Assembly (NCBI GenBank): GCA_903874895.1
Contig: CAIQUG010000169.1
Location: 1-48,731, forward strand
DNA from: an uncultured Caulobacterales bacterium
GTDB lineage: Bacteria > Pseudomonadota > Alphaproteobacteria > Caulobacterales > Caulobacteraceae
Length of the DNA stretch: 48,731 nt
Direction of reading: 5' to 3'
Notes under the pieces: model-generated
The model's input: the letters and a program-made list of their open reading frames with translations, nothing else
What the model was told of the DNA's origin: nothing
Database searches by the model: none
Part shown: positions 7,169 through 16,124 of the stretch, piece by piece
How the letters are laid out: each line of letters begins with the position of its first letter
How positions within the stretch are numbered: position 1 is the stretch's first letter
Program-made: the position numbers and the translations under genes

Positions 7169-9955
7169 ATGACCGGACTTTTCCTGGCTCTGGCACTGGC
7201 TGCGGGTCCGGCATCGCCATCCTTCGTTCCCACCGGAGCCGCCATCACACCCCTGGCCACGCCTGGTGCCCTGTTCCAGCCCCTGAACCCCGACCTGCCG
7301 ATCCTGCCGGACTATGTGGTGGGTCAGGCATCGGGCGTCGCCCTTTCGCCCGACGGCAAGACCCTGGCCATCCTGACCAGCGGCTTCAACCGGAACCGGG
7401 ACGACAAGGGCAAGGTGATCCTGGCCGGTTCCAGCGAATTCGTCTTCCTTTACGACATATCCGGCGATCAGCCGCGCAAGCTCCAGGCGCTGAGCCTGCC
7501 AAACGCCTTCATCGGCCTCGCCTGGGCACCCGACGGTCAGCATCTCTACGCGTCCGGCGGCGTCAATGACGCCGTGGCCGTGTTCGCCCGGGACGGGGAC
7601 CACATGGTGGCCCGATCCGCCATTCCGCTGGGGCACAAGGGTGGACTGGGGCTGAAGGTCCAGCCGGAGGTGGCCGGCCTGGCCGTCAGTCCGGACGGCA
7701 AATGGCTGATGGCTGCCAACCTGCAGAACGACAGCATCAGCCTCGTGGACCTCGCCAGCGGCAAGGTCGTGGGGGAGCTTGACCTGCGCCCCGGCGCACA
7801 GAAGGCCGAGGATCATGGCAAGTCGGGGGGCACCTTCCCCCGGGGCGTTGCCTTTGTCGGCAACGGCAAGGCCTATGTCTCCAGCCAGCGGGATCGTGAA
7901 CTCATTGCCGTCTCGGTAGCGGCAGATGGCCAGTTGAAGCTGGACAAGCGCATCCGCGTCGCCGGGCAGCCGAATGCCCTTGTCGTTCGTGCCTCCGCCC
8001 ACCGGCTGTACGCGGCCCTCGACAATACCGACCGGGTGGCGGTCCTCGACACCGCGACCGATCGTCTGGTCGAGACCTTTGCAGCGGCCGCTCCGGCGGC
8101 CCTCCTGCCCAACCCGATGAAGCTGGGGGGCGCAGGCACCAACGCCCTGACCCTCTCGCCGGACGGCCGGACCCTGCTGGTGAGCAACGGTGGGGAGAAC
8201 GCGGTCGCCGTGGTCCGTCTTTCGGAACGGGCGACCGGCGGGGACAAGGCGGCGACCAAGGGACATGACGCCGACGATGCGCCCCGTTCCGAGGTGGTGG
8301 GCCTGATCCCCACCGGCTGGTACCCGACGGCGGTTGCCATGCGCGGTGACGGCAAGCAGATCTACGTGGTCAACGGCAAGAGCGATCCGGGTCCCAATGT
8401 GCGTAACTGCCGGGGTGACGCGACCCTGACCAAGGAGCAGTGCCAGGGGGCCAACCAGTACGTGTGGCAGCTGGAAAAGGCCGGCTTCCTGACCGTGCCG
8501 ACACCGACACCGACGGTGCTGGGTCAGCTGAGCCGCCAGGTGGCGGAGAACAACCGCTTCCTCGCCAAACCCGACCCCGCCGCCGCGGAGACCATGGCCT
8601 TCCTGAAGGCGCACATCCGCCACGTGATCTACATCGTCAAGGAGAACAGGACCTATGATCAGGTCCTGGGAGATCTGGAGCCGGGCAACGGCGATCCCCG
8701 CCTGACCCTGTTTCCGCGGGCGATCACCCCAAACCACCATGCGCTGGCCCGGAACTTCGTGACTCTCGACAATTTCCTGGACAGCGGAGAAAGCTCGAAT
8801 ACCGGCTGGAACTGGTCGACGGCGGCCCGGACCACGGATTTCACCGAGCGGGAGGCGCCGGTGAACTATGGCGCGCGCGGCCTGCAATATGATCAGGAAG
8901 GGTCCAATCGAAACATCAACATGGCCCAGGCAACGCCGGCTGAGCGGCGCATCGCCAATCCGGTCTCGCCGGAGGATCCTGATATTCTCCCCGGTGTCCA
9001 CGACGTGGCGGCACCCGACGGTCCCAACGGCCGGGAGGAGGGCGGATATCTCTGGGATGCGGCGCTGGCCAAGGGACTGAGCGTTCGCAACTACGGCTTC
9101 TACGAGGATCTGGTCCGCTATGAGGGGGACGTCGGCGACGCCAAGATCCCCCTGGAGCGCGAGCCCTGGAAGTCCGGCCTCGTCGTGGCCTTTCCGACCA
9201 AGGCATCCCTGCTGAAGGTCTCCGACCCCTATTTCCGCAGCTTCGACCAGGCCTTCCCCGACTATTACCGCTTCCAGGAGTGGAAGCGCGAATATGACGC
9301 CTACAGCGCCAAGGGTGATGCCCCCAGCCTGACCCTGCTCAGGATCAACCACGACCATTTCGGGTCCTTCAAGGAGGCCATCGACGGGATCAACACGGTG
9401 GAGACCCAGATGGCGGACAACGACTACGCCCTGGGCCTGGTGGCCGAGGCGGTGGCCAAGGGGCCCTTCGCCAAGGACACGCTGATCTTCGTGCTCGAGG
9501 ACGACGCGCAGGACGGGGCCGATCACGTGAACGCCCACCGGTCTGTGGCCCTCGTCGTGGGACCCTATGTGAAGCAGGGGGCCGTGGTCTCGAAACGCTA
9601 CACGACCGTCAATGTGGTGCGGACCATGGTGGACGTGCTGGGGCTCGATCCTCTCGGTCTCAATGACGCCATGGCAGAGCCGATGAGCGACGTCTTCGAC
9701 GTGTCCCAGGCGAACTGGAGCTACCGGCCGCTGGTTCCGCCCGTCCTGCGCTCCACCACCCTGCCGCTGCCCCCCGCTGCCAGCGCCTGTGTCGCCCGGC
9801 CGAAGCATTCGGCGGCCTACTGGGCCGCGGCCATGGCCGGTCAGGACTTCTCGTCGGAGGACAAGCTGGATACGGCGCGCTTCAACCGCGCCCTGTGGAA
9901 GGGTCTGAAGGGCAAGGGGGCTGCGCAGTATGACGGCGGTCCGGGCTGCGAATAG
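7169..9955 (+). CDS. Secreted bifunctional YncE-like beta-propeller/phosphoesterase (alkaline phosphatase superfamily)
   Basis: This protein of about 928 residues has a short signal peptide. The N-terminal half carries repeated propeller blades (VALSPDGKTLAIL, LAVSPDGKWLMAANLQNDSISLVDL, LTLSPDGRTLLVSNGGENAVAVV). The C-terminal half is an alkaline-phosphatase-like phosphoesterase: VIYIVKENRTYDQVLGDL contains the presumed nucleophile loop, followed by DNFLDSGESSNTGWNWS, NHDHFGS, and DTLIFVLEDDAQDGADHVNAHRS with metal ligands. Of two nearby ATGs (7160 and 7169), 7169 has an AGGA 9 bases upstream, whereas 7160 would abut it. It is probably periplasmic or exported, hydrolysing a phosphoester of unknown identity, and is monocistronic. 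Convergent with the amidohydrolase. Confidence 0.88.
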   Translation: MTGLFLALALAAGPASPSFVPTGAAITPLATPGALFQPLNPDLPILPDYVVGQASGVALSPDGKTLAILTSGFNRNRDDKGKVILAGSSEFVFLYDISGDQPRKLQALSLPNAFIGLAWAPDGQHLYASGGVNDAVAVFARDGDHMVARSAIPLGHKGGLGLKVQPEVAGLAVSPDGKWLMAANLQNDSISLVDLASGKVVGELDLRPGAQKAEDHGKSGGTFPRGVAFVGNGKAYVSSQRDRELIAVSVAADGQLKLDKRIRVAGQPNALVVRASAHRLYAALDNTDRVAVLDTATDRLVETFAAAAPAALLPNPMKLGGAGTNALTLSPDGRTLLVSNGGENAVAVVRLSERATGGDKAATKGHDADDAPRSEVVGLIPTGWYPTAVAMRGDGKQIYVVNGKSDPGPNVRNCRGDATLTKEQCQGANQYVWQLEKAGFLTVPTPTPTVLGQLSRQVAENNRFLAKPDPAAAETMAFLKAHIRHVIYIVKENRTYDQVLGDLEPGNGDPRLTLFPRAITPNHHALARNFVTLDNFLDSGESSNTGWNWSTAARTTDFTEREAPVNYGARGLQYDQEGSNRNINMAQATPAERRIANPVSPEDPDILPGVHDVAAPDGPNGREEGGYLWDAALAKGLSVRNYGFYEDLVRYEGDVGDAKIPLEREPWKSGLVVAFPTKASLLKVSDPYFRSFDQAFPDYYRFQEWKREYDAYSAKGDAPSLTLLRINHDHFGSFKEAIDGINTVETQMADNDYALGLVAEAVAKGPFAKDTLIFVLEDDAQDGADHVNAHRSVALVVGPYVKQGAVVSKRYTTVNVVRTMVDVLGLDPLGLNDAMAEPMSDVFDVSQANWSYRPLVPPVLRSTTLPLPPAASACVARPKHSAAYWAAAMAGQDFSSEDKLDTARFNRALWKGLKGKGAAQYDGGPGCE

Positions 9956-9964
9956 TCCGCAGGC

Positions 9965-9984
9965 GACGGCCCTGCGGGGCCGTC
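9965..9984. terminator. Bidirectional terminator-like hairpin
   Basis: A perfect 8-bp stem with four-base loop (GACGGCCC, TGCG, GGGCCGTC) lies between the convergent phosphoesterase and amidohydrolase genes, overlapping the stop codon of the latter. No T-run on either side. Confidence 0.5.
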
Positions 9985-11314
9985 AGTCCGACAGGGTTTC
10001 CTGAAAGCGGACGGGACGCCCTTGTCCGGGAAGCAGGATCTCGTCTTCCCGCATGACCAGTCGGCCGCGGATGACCGTCATCACCGGCCAGCCGGTGACG
10101 GTCATGCCGTCGAACGGCGTCCAGCCGCATCGGCTGGCCATGTCCTCATGGCGCAGGGTCCGCCGGGCCTTGAGATCGACGATGGTGAGGTCTGCGTCAT
10201 AGCCCTCCGCCATCCGACCCTTTCCGGCGATGCCGAACACCCGCTGCACGCCGTGGCTCGTCAGGTCCACCAGCCGCTCGAGGGACAGCCGCCCGTGGGC
10301 CACATGGTCCAGCATCACCGGGAGCAGGGTCTGCACGCCGGGCATGCCGGAGGGTGACGCCGGGTAGGGGCGGGCCTTCTCCTCCCGCGTATGCGGTGCA
10401 TGGTCCGAGCCCAGCACGTCCGCCACCCCGTGGGTGATGCCGCGCCAAAGGCCCGCCTGGTGGTGGGCGTTGCGGATCGGCGGGTTCATCTGGGCAAAGC
10501 CCTTCAGGCGCTCATAGGCCTCCGGTGCGGTCAGGGTCACGTGCTGCGGCGTCACCTCGACGGAGGCCACGTCCTTGTTGTGGCTGAGGAACTCGATCTC
10601 TTCTGCGGTGGTCACGTGCAGCACGTGGATCCGCTTGCCCGCCTGCCGGGCCAGCCGCACCAGACGCTCCGTGCTCTGCATGGCGCTGATGGCGTCACGG
10701 ACCTCCTCGTGGCTGGTCCAGTCGCCGGTCCGGGCCAGGGGGCGACGCTCCACCAGCCGGTATTCGTCCTCGGAGTGGAACGCGGCGCGACGGCGGATGC
10801 TGGCCAGGACCCGGGCCACGCCCTCGTCATCAGCCACCAGCAGGGAGCCGGTGGAGGCCCCCATGAAGACCTTGACGCCACAGCATCCGGGCAGGCGCTC
10901 CAGCTCGCCCAGGAAATCCGCGTTCTCGTGGGTGCCCCCCACATAGAAGGCGTGATCGCACGCCATGCGCCGCGCCCGGACCAGCTTGTCAGCCAGGGCG
11001 GCTTCGCTGGTCGTGACGGGTTCGGTATTGGGCATTTCGAACACGGCGGTGACGCCGCCCAGGACCGCTGCCCGCGATCCGCTCTCCAGGTCTTCCTTCC
11101 ATTCGAGGCCCGGCTCGCGGAAGTGGACCTGGCTGTCGATGACCCCGGGCAGGACCGTCAGGCCGGTGGCGTCGATCACCTGTCCGGCGTCGGCCGTTCC
11201 AAGGTCGCCAACCCGGACGATGCGGCCTTCGCGGATCCCCACATCTGCGATACCGCGACCGGCATGATTCACCACGTCGCCCCCACGGACGATCAGATCG
11301 AAGCTTTCAGGCAT
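9983..11314 (-). CDS. Dihydroorotase-family amidohydrolase (class I, DSQVHF variant)
   Basis: This 443-residue TIM-barrel hydrolase would, as a dihydroorotase, cyclise N-carbamoyl-aspartate in pyrimidine synthesis; the same fold includes allantoinase and hydantoinase. Seen: PGVIDSQVHFREPGLEWKEDL, KVFMGASTG with the candidate carboxylated Lys148, AAFHSEDEY (His180), HVLHVTTAEE (His233) and GSDHAPHT (Asp304). The usual HxH metal motif reads Gln62-Val-His64, so one zinc-ligand histidine is replaced. I recall the same DSQVHF form in other alphaproteobacterial proteins annotated as dihydroorotase, so it looks like a subfamily rather than an error. It follows the GT9 gene by 14 bp on the same strand and is probably cotranscribed. 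No carbamoyltransferase gene is adjacent. Confidence 0.85.
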   Translation of the reverse strand: MPESFDLIVRGGDVVNHAGRGIADVGIREGRIVRVGDLGTADAGQVIDATGLTVLPGVIDSQVHFREPGLEWKEDLESGSRAAVLGGVTAVFEMPNTEPVTTSEAALADKLVRARRMACDHAFYVGGTHENADFLGELERLPGCCGVKVFMGASTGSLLVADDEGVARVLASIRRRAAFHSEDEYRLVERRPLARTGDWTSHEEVRDAISAMQSTERLVRLARQAGKRIHVLHVTTAEEIEFLSHNKDVASVEVTPQHVTLTAPEAYERLKGFAQMNPPIRNAHHQAGLWRGITHGVADVLGSDHAPHTREEKARPYPASPSGMPGVQTLLPVMLDHVAHGRLSLERLVDLTSHGVQRVFGIAGKGRMAEGYDADLTIVDLKARRTLRHEDMASRCGWTPFDGMTVTGWPVMTVIRGRLVMREDEILLPGQGRPVRFQETLSD

Positions 11315-11328
11315 GGGCGTATTCGAAC

Positions 11329-12543
11329 TCAGGTTTGCGGTGTGGAAGCGTCCGGGTCCGGGCCGGGGACGAGTTCATCCGCCACGGCAGCGGCAGCGGC
11401 GGCCTGGGATCGCCGGGACACGGTGGTACGGCGGCGCGAGGGTGGCGCAGGCGGGGCGGCGGCGGGTCCAGCGGCGACCGGCGGTGTCATCCGGATGATG
11501 TCCGCCCCGCCGGCCGGCGGCTCGGCCCCCGCGAAGGGTGTCTCCAGACAGTGCTCGGCGCGCCAGTCGGCGTCGGAGCTTGCGTAAAGCTCCCGGGCCG
11601 CGCGAACCACCCAGTTCACCGGCAGGTCCAGCATGTGGCAGACCGCCTGGTTCAGCTGCGGATCGGCTTCCTTCAGGCTCTCGAAATCCCGCGGTCCGCG
11701 CAGGGCCTGGGCATGGCGTCCCCAAGGGCCGTAGAGCCGGTCGTCGGAGGGACCGAACAGGCCAAGCGTCGGGGCCCCTGCGGCGGCGGCCATGTGCATC
11801 AGGCCGGAGTCGTTGCCGATGAACAGCCGGACCCGCTTCAGGCAGGCATAGATGGTCAGCAGGTCCGTGCGGCCTACAAGGTCGATCAGGCGGTCCCGGG
11901 CGATCACCCGGGAGACGGCCTCGGTGGCCCAGCGATCGTCCGGACCGCCGATCACCATCAGGCGGCCGTTGGCCATCGGACCGTCCGGCCCCAGCAGTTC
12001 CGCCGCAGCCACGGCAAACCGCTCTGCCGGCCAGGTCTTGCCGACCCAGTTGGCGGCGGGGGCGATCGCCAGGATCGGCCCGCCGGTGCCGATCAGGGCA
12101 TCGGCGGCGGCTTCGGTCTCCAGCGATGTGAACAGCAGCGGCCCCGGGGGGCTGTCCTCCACCTTCAGGATACGGGCGGCCTCGATCACCTTGTGGGTGG
12201 GGGCCGGCTGGCTGTGGCTCGACTTCTTGATGGCGCGCCGCTGGGACTGCAGGAACCGGCTGACGGGCGAGTTTCGCATGTCGACGATCAGGCCCCAGCG
12301 CCGCCGCCGGACCCGGTTCCAGAGGCGCAGCCAGTGCAGGCCGTGCTTCTCCTTGGGCAGGGGGATCAGGGCATCGAGGCCCGGGGTTTCGCGAAACAAC
12401 GGTGCAGCCAGCGGACCGGCTACGATCGTGAAGCGGGCGTTCGGAATTTCCTCAATCAGGCGGCGCAGAAGCCCGGACGCAAGAACGGCGTCGCCAATCC
12501 GCGTCGATGTGATGAACAGAATCGGAAATCTGGAAGCCGACAT
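11329..12543 (-). CDS. Glycosyltransferase family 9 (heptosyltransferase-like)
   Basis: This 404-residue protein is of the ADP-heptose:LPS heptosyltransferase family (GT-B fold), acting at the inner face of the cytoplasmic membrane. The N-terminus ILFITSTRIGDAVLASGLLRRL is the acceptor-domain signature, and the donor site includes FIGNDSGLMHMAAAAGAPTLGLFGPSD. The last 65 or so residues are a Pro/Ala/Arg-rich tail (APPAPPSRRRTTVSRRSQAAAAAAV) not typical of the catalytic fold. The start ATG at 12543 has no ribosome site; a -10-like element 7 bases upstream suggests a leaderless message. First gene of a two-gene unit with the dihydroorotase-like gene; divergent from ygfZ. A role in LPS core assembly is likely but the sugar is unproven. 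Confidence 0.87.
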   Translation of the reverse strand: MSASRFPILFITSTRIGDAVLASGLLRRLIEEIPNARFTIVAGPLAAPLFRETPGLDALIPLPKEKHGLHWLRLWNRVRRRRWGLIVDMRNSPVSRFLQSQRRAIKKSSHSQPAPTHKVIEAARILKVEDSPPGPLLFTSLETEAAADALIGTGGPILAIAPAANWVGKTWPAERFAVAAAELLGPDGPMANGRLMVIGGPDDRWATEAVSRVIARDRLIDLVGRTDLLTIYACLKRVRLFIGNDSGLMHMAAAAGAPTLGLFGPSDDRLYGPWGRHAQALRGPRDFESLKEADPQLNQAVCHMLDLPVNWVVRAARELYASSDADWRAEHCLETPFAGAEPPAGGADIIRMTPPVAAGPAAAPPAPPSRRRTTVSRRSQAAAAAAVADELVPGPDPDASTPQT

Positions 12544-12549
12544 TGGGGG

Positions 12550-12557
12550 GTTATAGC
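12550..12557 (-). promoter_or_regulatory. Caulobacter-type -10 element of the GT9 gene
   Basis: On the minus strand GCTATAAC matches the Caulobacter sigma-73 -10 consensus GCTANAWC exactly. It ends 7 bases before the A of the GT9 start codon, the usual distance from a -10 box to the first transcribed base. A matching -35 box is not obvious. Confidence 0.5.
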
Positions 12558-12653
12558 GCGTTTCTGGAAAAGTGCGGTCGTTCACATACGCCCGATGATG
12601 CAAAAGGTAAATTATGCTGGCGAAAGAGCGGTTTGATCGCCACATCTCAGCAG

Positions 12654-13481
12654 ATGACCGTGATGATCGCCTCCCTCCCTGACCGCGCGCTCCTGTCCGT
12701 GACCGGACGGGATGCGGTCTCCTGGCTGGACGGCCTGATCACCCAGACGGTGGAGGGCATGACGCCGGGAGATCTGCGACACGGGGCGCTGTTGTCCCCT
12801 CAGGGTCGGCTGCTGGCGGATTTCGTGATCCAGAGGACCGATGACGGTCTGTGCCTCGATGTCGATGCGGCGACAGCCCCCGACCTGGTGTCGCGCCTGA
12901 TGCTGTATCGCCTTCGGGCCGATGTACGGGTCGAGGGCGTGCCAGGAACCGTCCATGCCCTGTGGGGTGAGGATGCTGCGCCTGCGGGCCCCGCCGATCC
13001 CCGATGGGCGGGACTGGGTCGACGCCGTGTGGGTGATGCCCCGTTGGAGGCTGTGAATGCCTCGCTGGGCGACTACGTCCGCCATCGTCGAAGGTGCGGC
13101 ATCGCCGAGGTTGCCGCTGACGGACTGGCGGACCGCGCCTATGTGACGGAGGCCAATCTCGATCTGCTGAACGGCGTCGACTTCCACAAGGGCTGCTTCA
13201 TCGGGCAGGAGACCACGTCGCGGATGAAGCGGCGTAACGGGATCCGCAGCCGCATCCTGCCGGTCGCACCGGTCGACGGTGGTGACCTGGCACCCGGCAC
13301 CGAACTGCTGAATGGCGACTTGCGGGCCGGTGAGGTGATGGCCGGGTCCGAGGGCGCTGCCCTCGCTCTGTTGCGCCTCGACCGCCTGGGCAATCTTGCG
13401 ACGGAGGGCGGTCGGGTCGTCCAGCTTTCGCGGCCCGACTGGATGCCACCGGCGGCACTCGGGCTGGAAGATGCGGACTGA
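12654..13481 (+). CDS. ygfZ: Folate-binding YgfZ/GcvT-domain protein (Fe-S enzyme repair)
   Basis: YgfZ-type proteins bind folate and help keep iron-sulfur enzymes such as MiaB working. This 275-residue protein shows the GcvT-like N-terminal half (LLSVTGRDAVSWLDGLITQTV...GALLSPQGRLLADFVI) and the family signature KGCFIGQE (179-186) with the essential Cys181, followed by RMKRRNGIRSRILPV. Length is normal. ATGs at 12654 and 12663 both lack a good ribosome site; 12654 is chosen as the more upstream one at the family boundary. Divergent from GT9; followed 24 bp later by an exported unknown protein, perhaps in the same transcript. Confidence 0.9.
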   Translation: MTVMIASLPDRALLSVTGRDAVSWLDGLITQTVEGMTPGDLRHGALLSPQGRLLADFVIQRTDDGLCLDVDAATAPDLVSRLMLYRLRADVRVEGVPGTVHALWGEDAAPAGPADPRWAGLGRRRVGDAPLEAVNASLGDYVRHRRRCGIAEVAADGLADRAYVTEANLDLLNGVDFHKGCFIGQETTSRMKRRNGIRSRILPVAPVDGGDLAPGTELLNGDLRAGEVMAGSEGAALALLRLDRLGNLATEGGRVVQLSRPDWMPPAALGLEDAD

Positions 13482-13505
13482 GGATCGGAGAAGCGGAGGA
13501 TCGAC

Positions 13506-14036
13506 ATGCGACGGATCGGACATCTGGATGGCAGCGGCCTCCGGGGCATTGCCCTCGCCATCATCCTCGGCGCGGTGTCGTTGAGCGCCGGTCCGTCCCG
13601 GGCCGCGGGGGCGCTGGATGTGCAGGTCAGCCTTGCCCCGGCCATGGAGGCCAAGTCCTCGGAGATCGGTCGCCGGGACCTGCAGGACCTGAAGAGCGAA
13701 CTCGCCGCCGTCATCAACCTGGCCTTGCAGAGGTCCAATGGCGGCAAGCTCCAGGCCGTCCGGGTCGAGGTGGTGCTGGAGGATGCCCGCCCCAACCGTC
13801 CGACCATGGCGCGGCTGGGGCGGGAGCCGTCCCTGTCCATCCGATCCCTGTCCCTCGGAGGTGCCCGGGTCACCGGGCGGGTGACCAGCGCCGACGGAAG
13901 CACCCACGCCTTTGATCTCGAGCGCTATTCGACGGATCTGCGGGACGACATGGGCGCCACCACCTGGATGGATGCGGAACGGGCCTTCGACGAAGTGGCC
14001 GACGACCTGGTGCACGGACGACTGCGCAACCGGTGA
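13506..14036 (+). CDS. Exported protein of unknown function
   Basis: This 176-residue protein has an N-terminal signal peptide (about 1-34; hydrophobic core GIALAIILGAVSLSAG, cleavage near SRAAGA). The mature part has mixed alpha/beta character: a helix region EIGRRDLQDLKSELAAVINLALQRSN, strands around LQAVRVEVVLEDARPN and LSIRSLSLGGARVTGRVTSADG, then an acidic C-terminus. I do not recognise a family. The AGGATCGAC 6 bases upstream of the ATG supports the start. It sits 24 bp after ygfZ and ends 4 bp from the convergent S9 peptidase, so it may be the second gene of the ygfZ transcript. A periplasmic location is the only safe prediction. Confidence 0.7.
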   Translation: MRRIGHLDGSGLRGIALAIILGAVSLSAGPSRAAGALDVQVSLAPAMEAKSSEIGRRDLQDLKSELAAVINLALQRSNGGKLQAVRVEVVLEDARPNRPTMARLGREPSLSIRSLSLGGARVTGRVTSADGSTHAFDLERYSTDLRDDMGATTWMDAERAFDEVADDLVHGRLRNR

Positions 14037-14040
14037 GCCT

Positions 14041-16071
14041 TCAGGGGCGAAGGGTCCGGTCCAGGAACCGGCTGACACGCTCGAACATCGCCTGCCAGTC
14101 CTGTTCGAGTTGCAGGGCGTGCCCCTCCCGCGGAAAGCTGAGCAGGTCCACGTCCCGGTGGCGGCGCTGCAGGGCCGCATGCATTTCGAGGGCCTGCGCA
14201 TAGGGCACGGTGTTGTCGCGCTCCCCGTGCACGATCAGCACCGGCGACCGCCACTGGTCGATCCAGCCCGCCGCCGAGCTGGACCGGGCCAGGGTCTGGC
14301 CCGCCGGATCGAGGCTCGGTCCGAAGCTGGTCTCCGACAGGTCATAGACCCCAGATATCACCACCCCGGCCCGGAACAGGTCGGAATGCCGCGCCAGCGC
14401 GAGTGCCGTCAGCCAGCCTCCCCAGCTGTCGCCCCAAAGGCCGATCCTTGATCCGTCGACCTCCGACCGCGCCGCCAACCAGGCGCGTCCCGCCAGGAGG
14501 TCGAGCCGCTCGCCGGCCCCATTGCGCGCCACACCGCGAATCCGTCGGAAGTCCCGGCCCTGACCGGTGCCGGAGCGGTAGTTGAGCTGCATGACCACAT
14601 AGCCCCGCGCGGCCAGGGCGCGGTTCATCCAGCCGAAGCGGCTGTAGAAAGCCGAGGGAGCCGCCGCGGCGAAGGTCTGGCGCTGGGGGCCACCATGCAG
14701 GAACAGGATCGCCGGATGCGGCCCCGGACCGGTCGGGTGGAACACCTGGGCGTTGGTGACCACGCCATCGGTGGCGGTCAGTTGAACGCTCTCTTCCAAG
14801 ACATCGGGGAAGGGGTCCTTCGGCGACGGTTCCGGTGCCACGACCTGTCCGCCGGACAGGATGCGGACAGTCTGGAGTTGAGACGCGGCGGCCCGCCAGA
14901 TCAGCTTGCGGCCATGGTCGAAGGCCGCGGGCTGGATCGCCACGCCGTCATCCGCAGTGAGGGCGACGGCCGCACCGGTCCGGCTGTCGATCCGCGCAAG
15001 GCGTCTGCGATCCACACCTGCGCAGGCGTCGGAGACAACGAGGCTCGCCTCGCTCTCCACCTCGGCGTAGTCGACCTCGCAGCGTCCGGGCGTCAGATCG
15101 GTGACCGTCGCCGCGCGTCCGTCCGATCCGGTGTCGAGGCTGTAGACGTGCTGCCAGCCCTCATGCTCCGACAAGAGGGCCAGTCGCCGGGAGTCCAGCC
15201 AGGCCAGTGGGGCGGTGATGCGCGACCGCCATTGGCGGGCAAATCCGTCGGCACCCGGTGATGTCCAGACCCGCCGGGGTGTGAGGGAATCGACGGTTGT
15301 GAGCATGACAGCGAAGGGGGCGGGCGGGTCCTCGTCGAACTGGTTCGCCACGGCGTCGGTGCTGGGATCGATGCGCAGGAAGGCCAGCCGGGTTCCATCC
15401 GGTGACCAGGACGGGGCCACGTCCAGCTGGTTCAGATGGTCGATCCAGCGAAGTCCGTCCGCCGGCGACCATATCCCGATCCGCCGGGCCCGGCCGCTCG
15501 GGGCCTCGAAGGTCAGGGCGCGACCCTCCGGCGACCAGACGGGGGCGACGATCCCGCCGGACGCCACCTCGACGGTGCCAGACCGCATGGCCTCGCACTC
15601 CGCCAGCAGGGGGGCGGTCATCAGCCGCCCACCCGTCATCCATGCCACCCGGGTCCCGTCCGGCGACAGGGTCGGTCGGCCGCCGTCCGCCAGTCGGCAG
15701 GGCTGTCCGTCGGGAGGCAGGAGCCAGACGCCCCGGGCCGACAGCTGGCCGCGGCCCGCGGCATCCCCCACGCCACCCCGGTCCCAGGCCAGCCATCGTC
15801 CGTCGGCGGAGATGGACAGGGCCTCGATGGGCAGTCCGTCGTTCGGCTGGGACGCCATCACCGGCTCCGGCCGGTAGTCCGGGCCACGGCCGATGAACAG
15901 TTCCGTGGCTGCCCCGTGCTGGTTGATCCAGCCGACGCGGTCCGCGTCGCGCGCCCCGACGGTCTCGGTGGTGAACCGCCAGCCCTCGAAGAGGCCCTCC
16001 GCTGTCGCAGCCGCCGGTGGCACGAGCGTGAAAAGGGCGAAAAGCCGGAGGGCGAGCTTGGCTGTCGGCAT
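14041..16071 (-). CDS. S9-family (prolyl oligopeptidase/DPP IV-like) secreted serine peptidase
   Basis: The 676-residue protein has a signal peptide (MPTAKLALRLFALFTLVPPAAATAEG), a WD40-like beta-propeller region with repeated blades (SISADGRWLAWD, TLSPDGTRVAWM, VWSPEGRALTFE, SWSPDGTRLAFLR) and a C-terminal alpha/beta hydrolase. The catalytic triad reads Ser549 in GLWGDSWGGW, Asp619 in HGERDNTVP and His651 in FPREGHAL; the oxyanion region is LFLHGGPQRQ. Such enzymes trim peptides, often after proline or alanine, in the periplasm of Caulobacter-type bacteria. Monocistronic, divergent from tag. Confidence 0.92.
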   Translation of the reverse strand: MPTAKLALRLFALFTLVPPAAATAEGLFEGWRFTTETVGARDADRVGWINQHGAATELFIGRGPDYRPEPVMASQPNDGLPIEALSISADGRWLAWDRGGVGDAAGRGQLSARGVWLLPPDGQPCRLADGGRPTLSPDGTRVAWMTGGRLMTAPLLAECEAMRSGTVEVASGGIVAPVWSPEGRALTFEAPSGRARRIGIWSPADGLRWIDHLNQLDVAPSWSPDGTRLAFLRIDPSTDAVANQFDEDPPAPFAVMLTTVDSLTPRRVWTSPGADGFARQWRSRITAPLAWLDSRRLALLSEHEGWQHVYSLDTGSDGRAATVTDLTPGRCEVDYAEVESEASLVVSDACAGVDRRRLARIDSRTGAAVALTADDGVAIQPAAFDHGRKLIWRAAASQLQTVRILSGGQVVAPEPSPKDPFPDVLEESVQLTATDGVVTNAQVFHPTGPGPHPAILFLHGGPQRQTFAAAAPSAFYSRFGWMNRALAARGYVVMQLNYRSGTGQGRDFRRIRGVARNGAGERLDLLAGRAWLAARSEVDGSRIGLWGDSWGGWLTALALARHSDLFRAGVVISGVYDLSETSFGPSLDPAGQTLARSSSAAGWIDQWRSPVLIVHGERDNTVPYAQALEMHAALQRRHRDVDLLSFPREGHALQLEQDWQAMFERVSRFLDRTLRP

Positions 16072-16124
16072 GCGCTCAGACTAGCATGGGGCTGCATCCT
16101 GCGCCGAGAGGGATTCCTGGCCGC

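Noticed and set aside
7121-9808. Very long open frame on the minus strand opposite the beta-propeller/phosphoesterase
   Set aside because: It is a by-product of high GC: the opposite strand has clear domains and motifs, while this frame reads as His/Gly/Arg-rich text with no family pattern.
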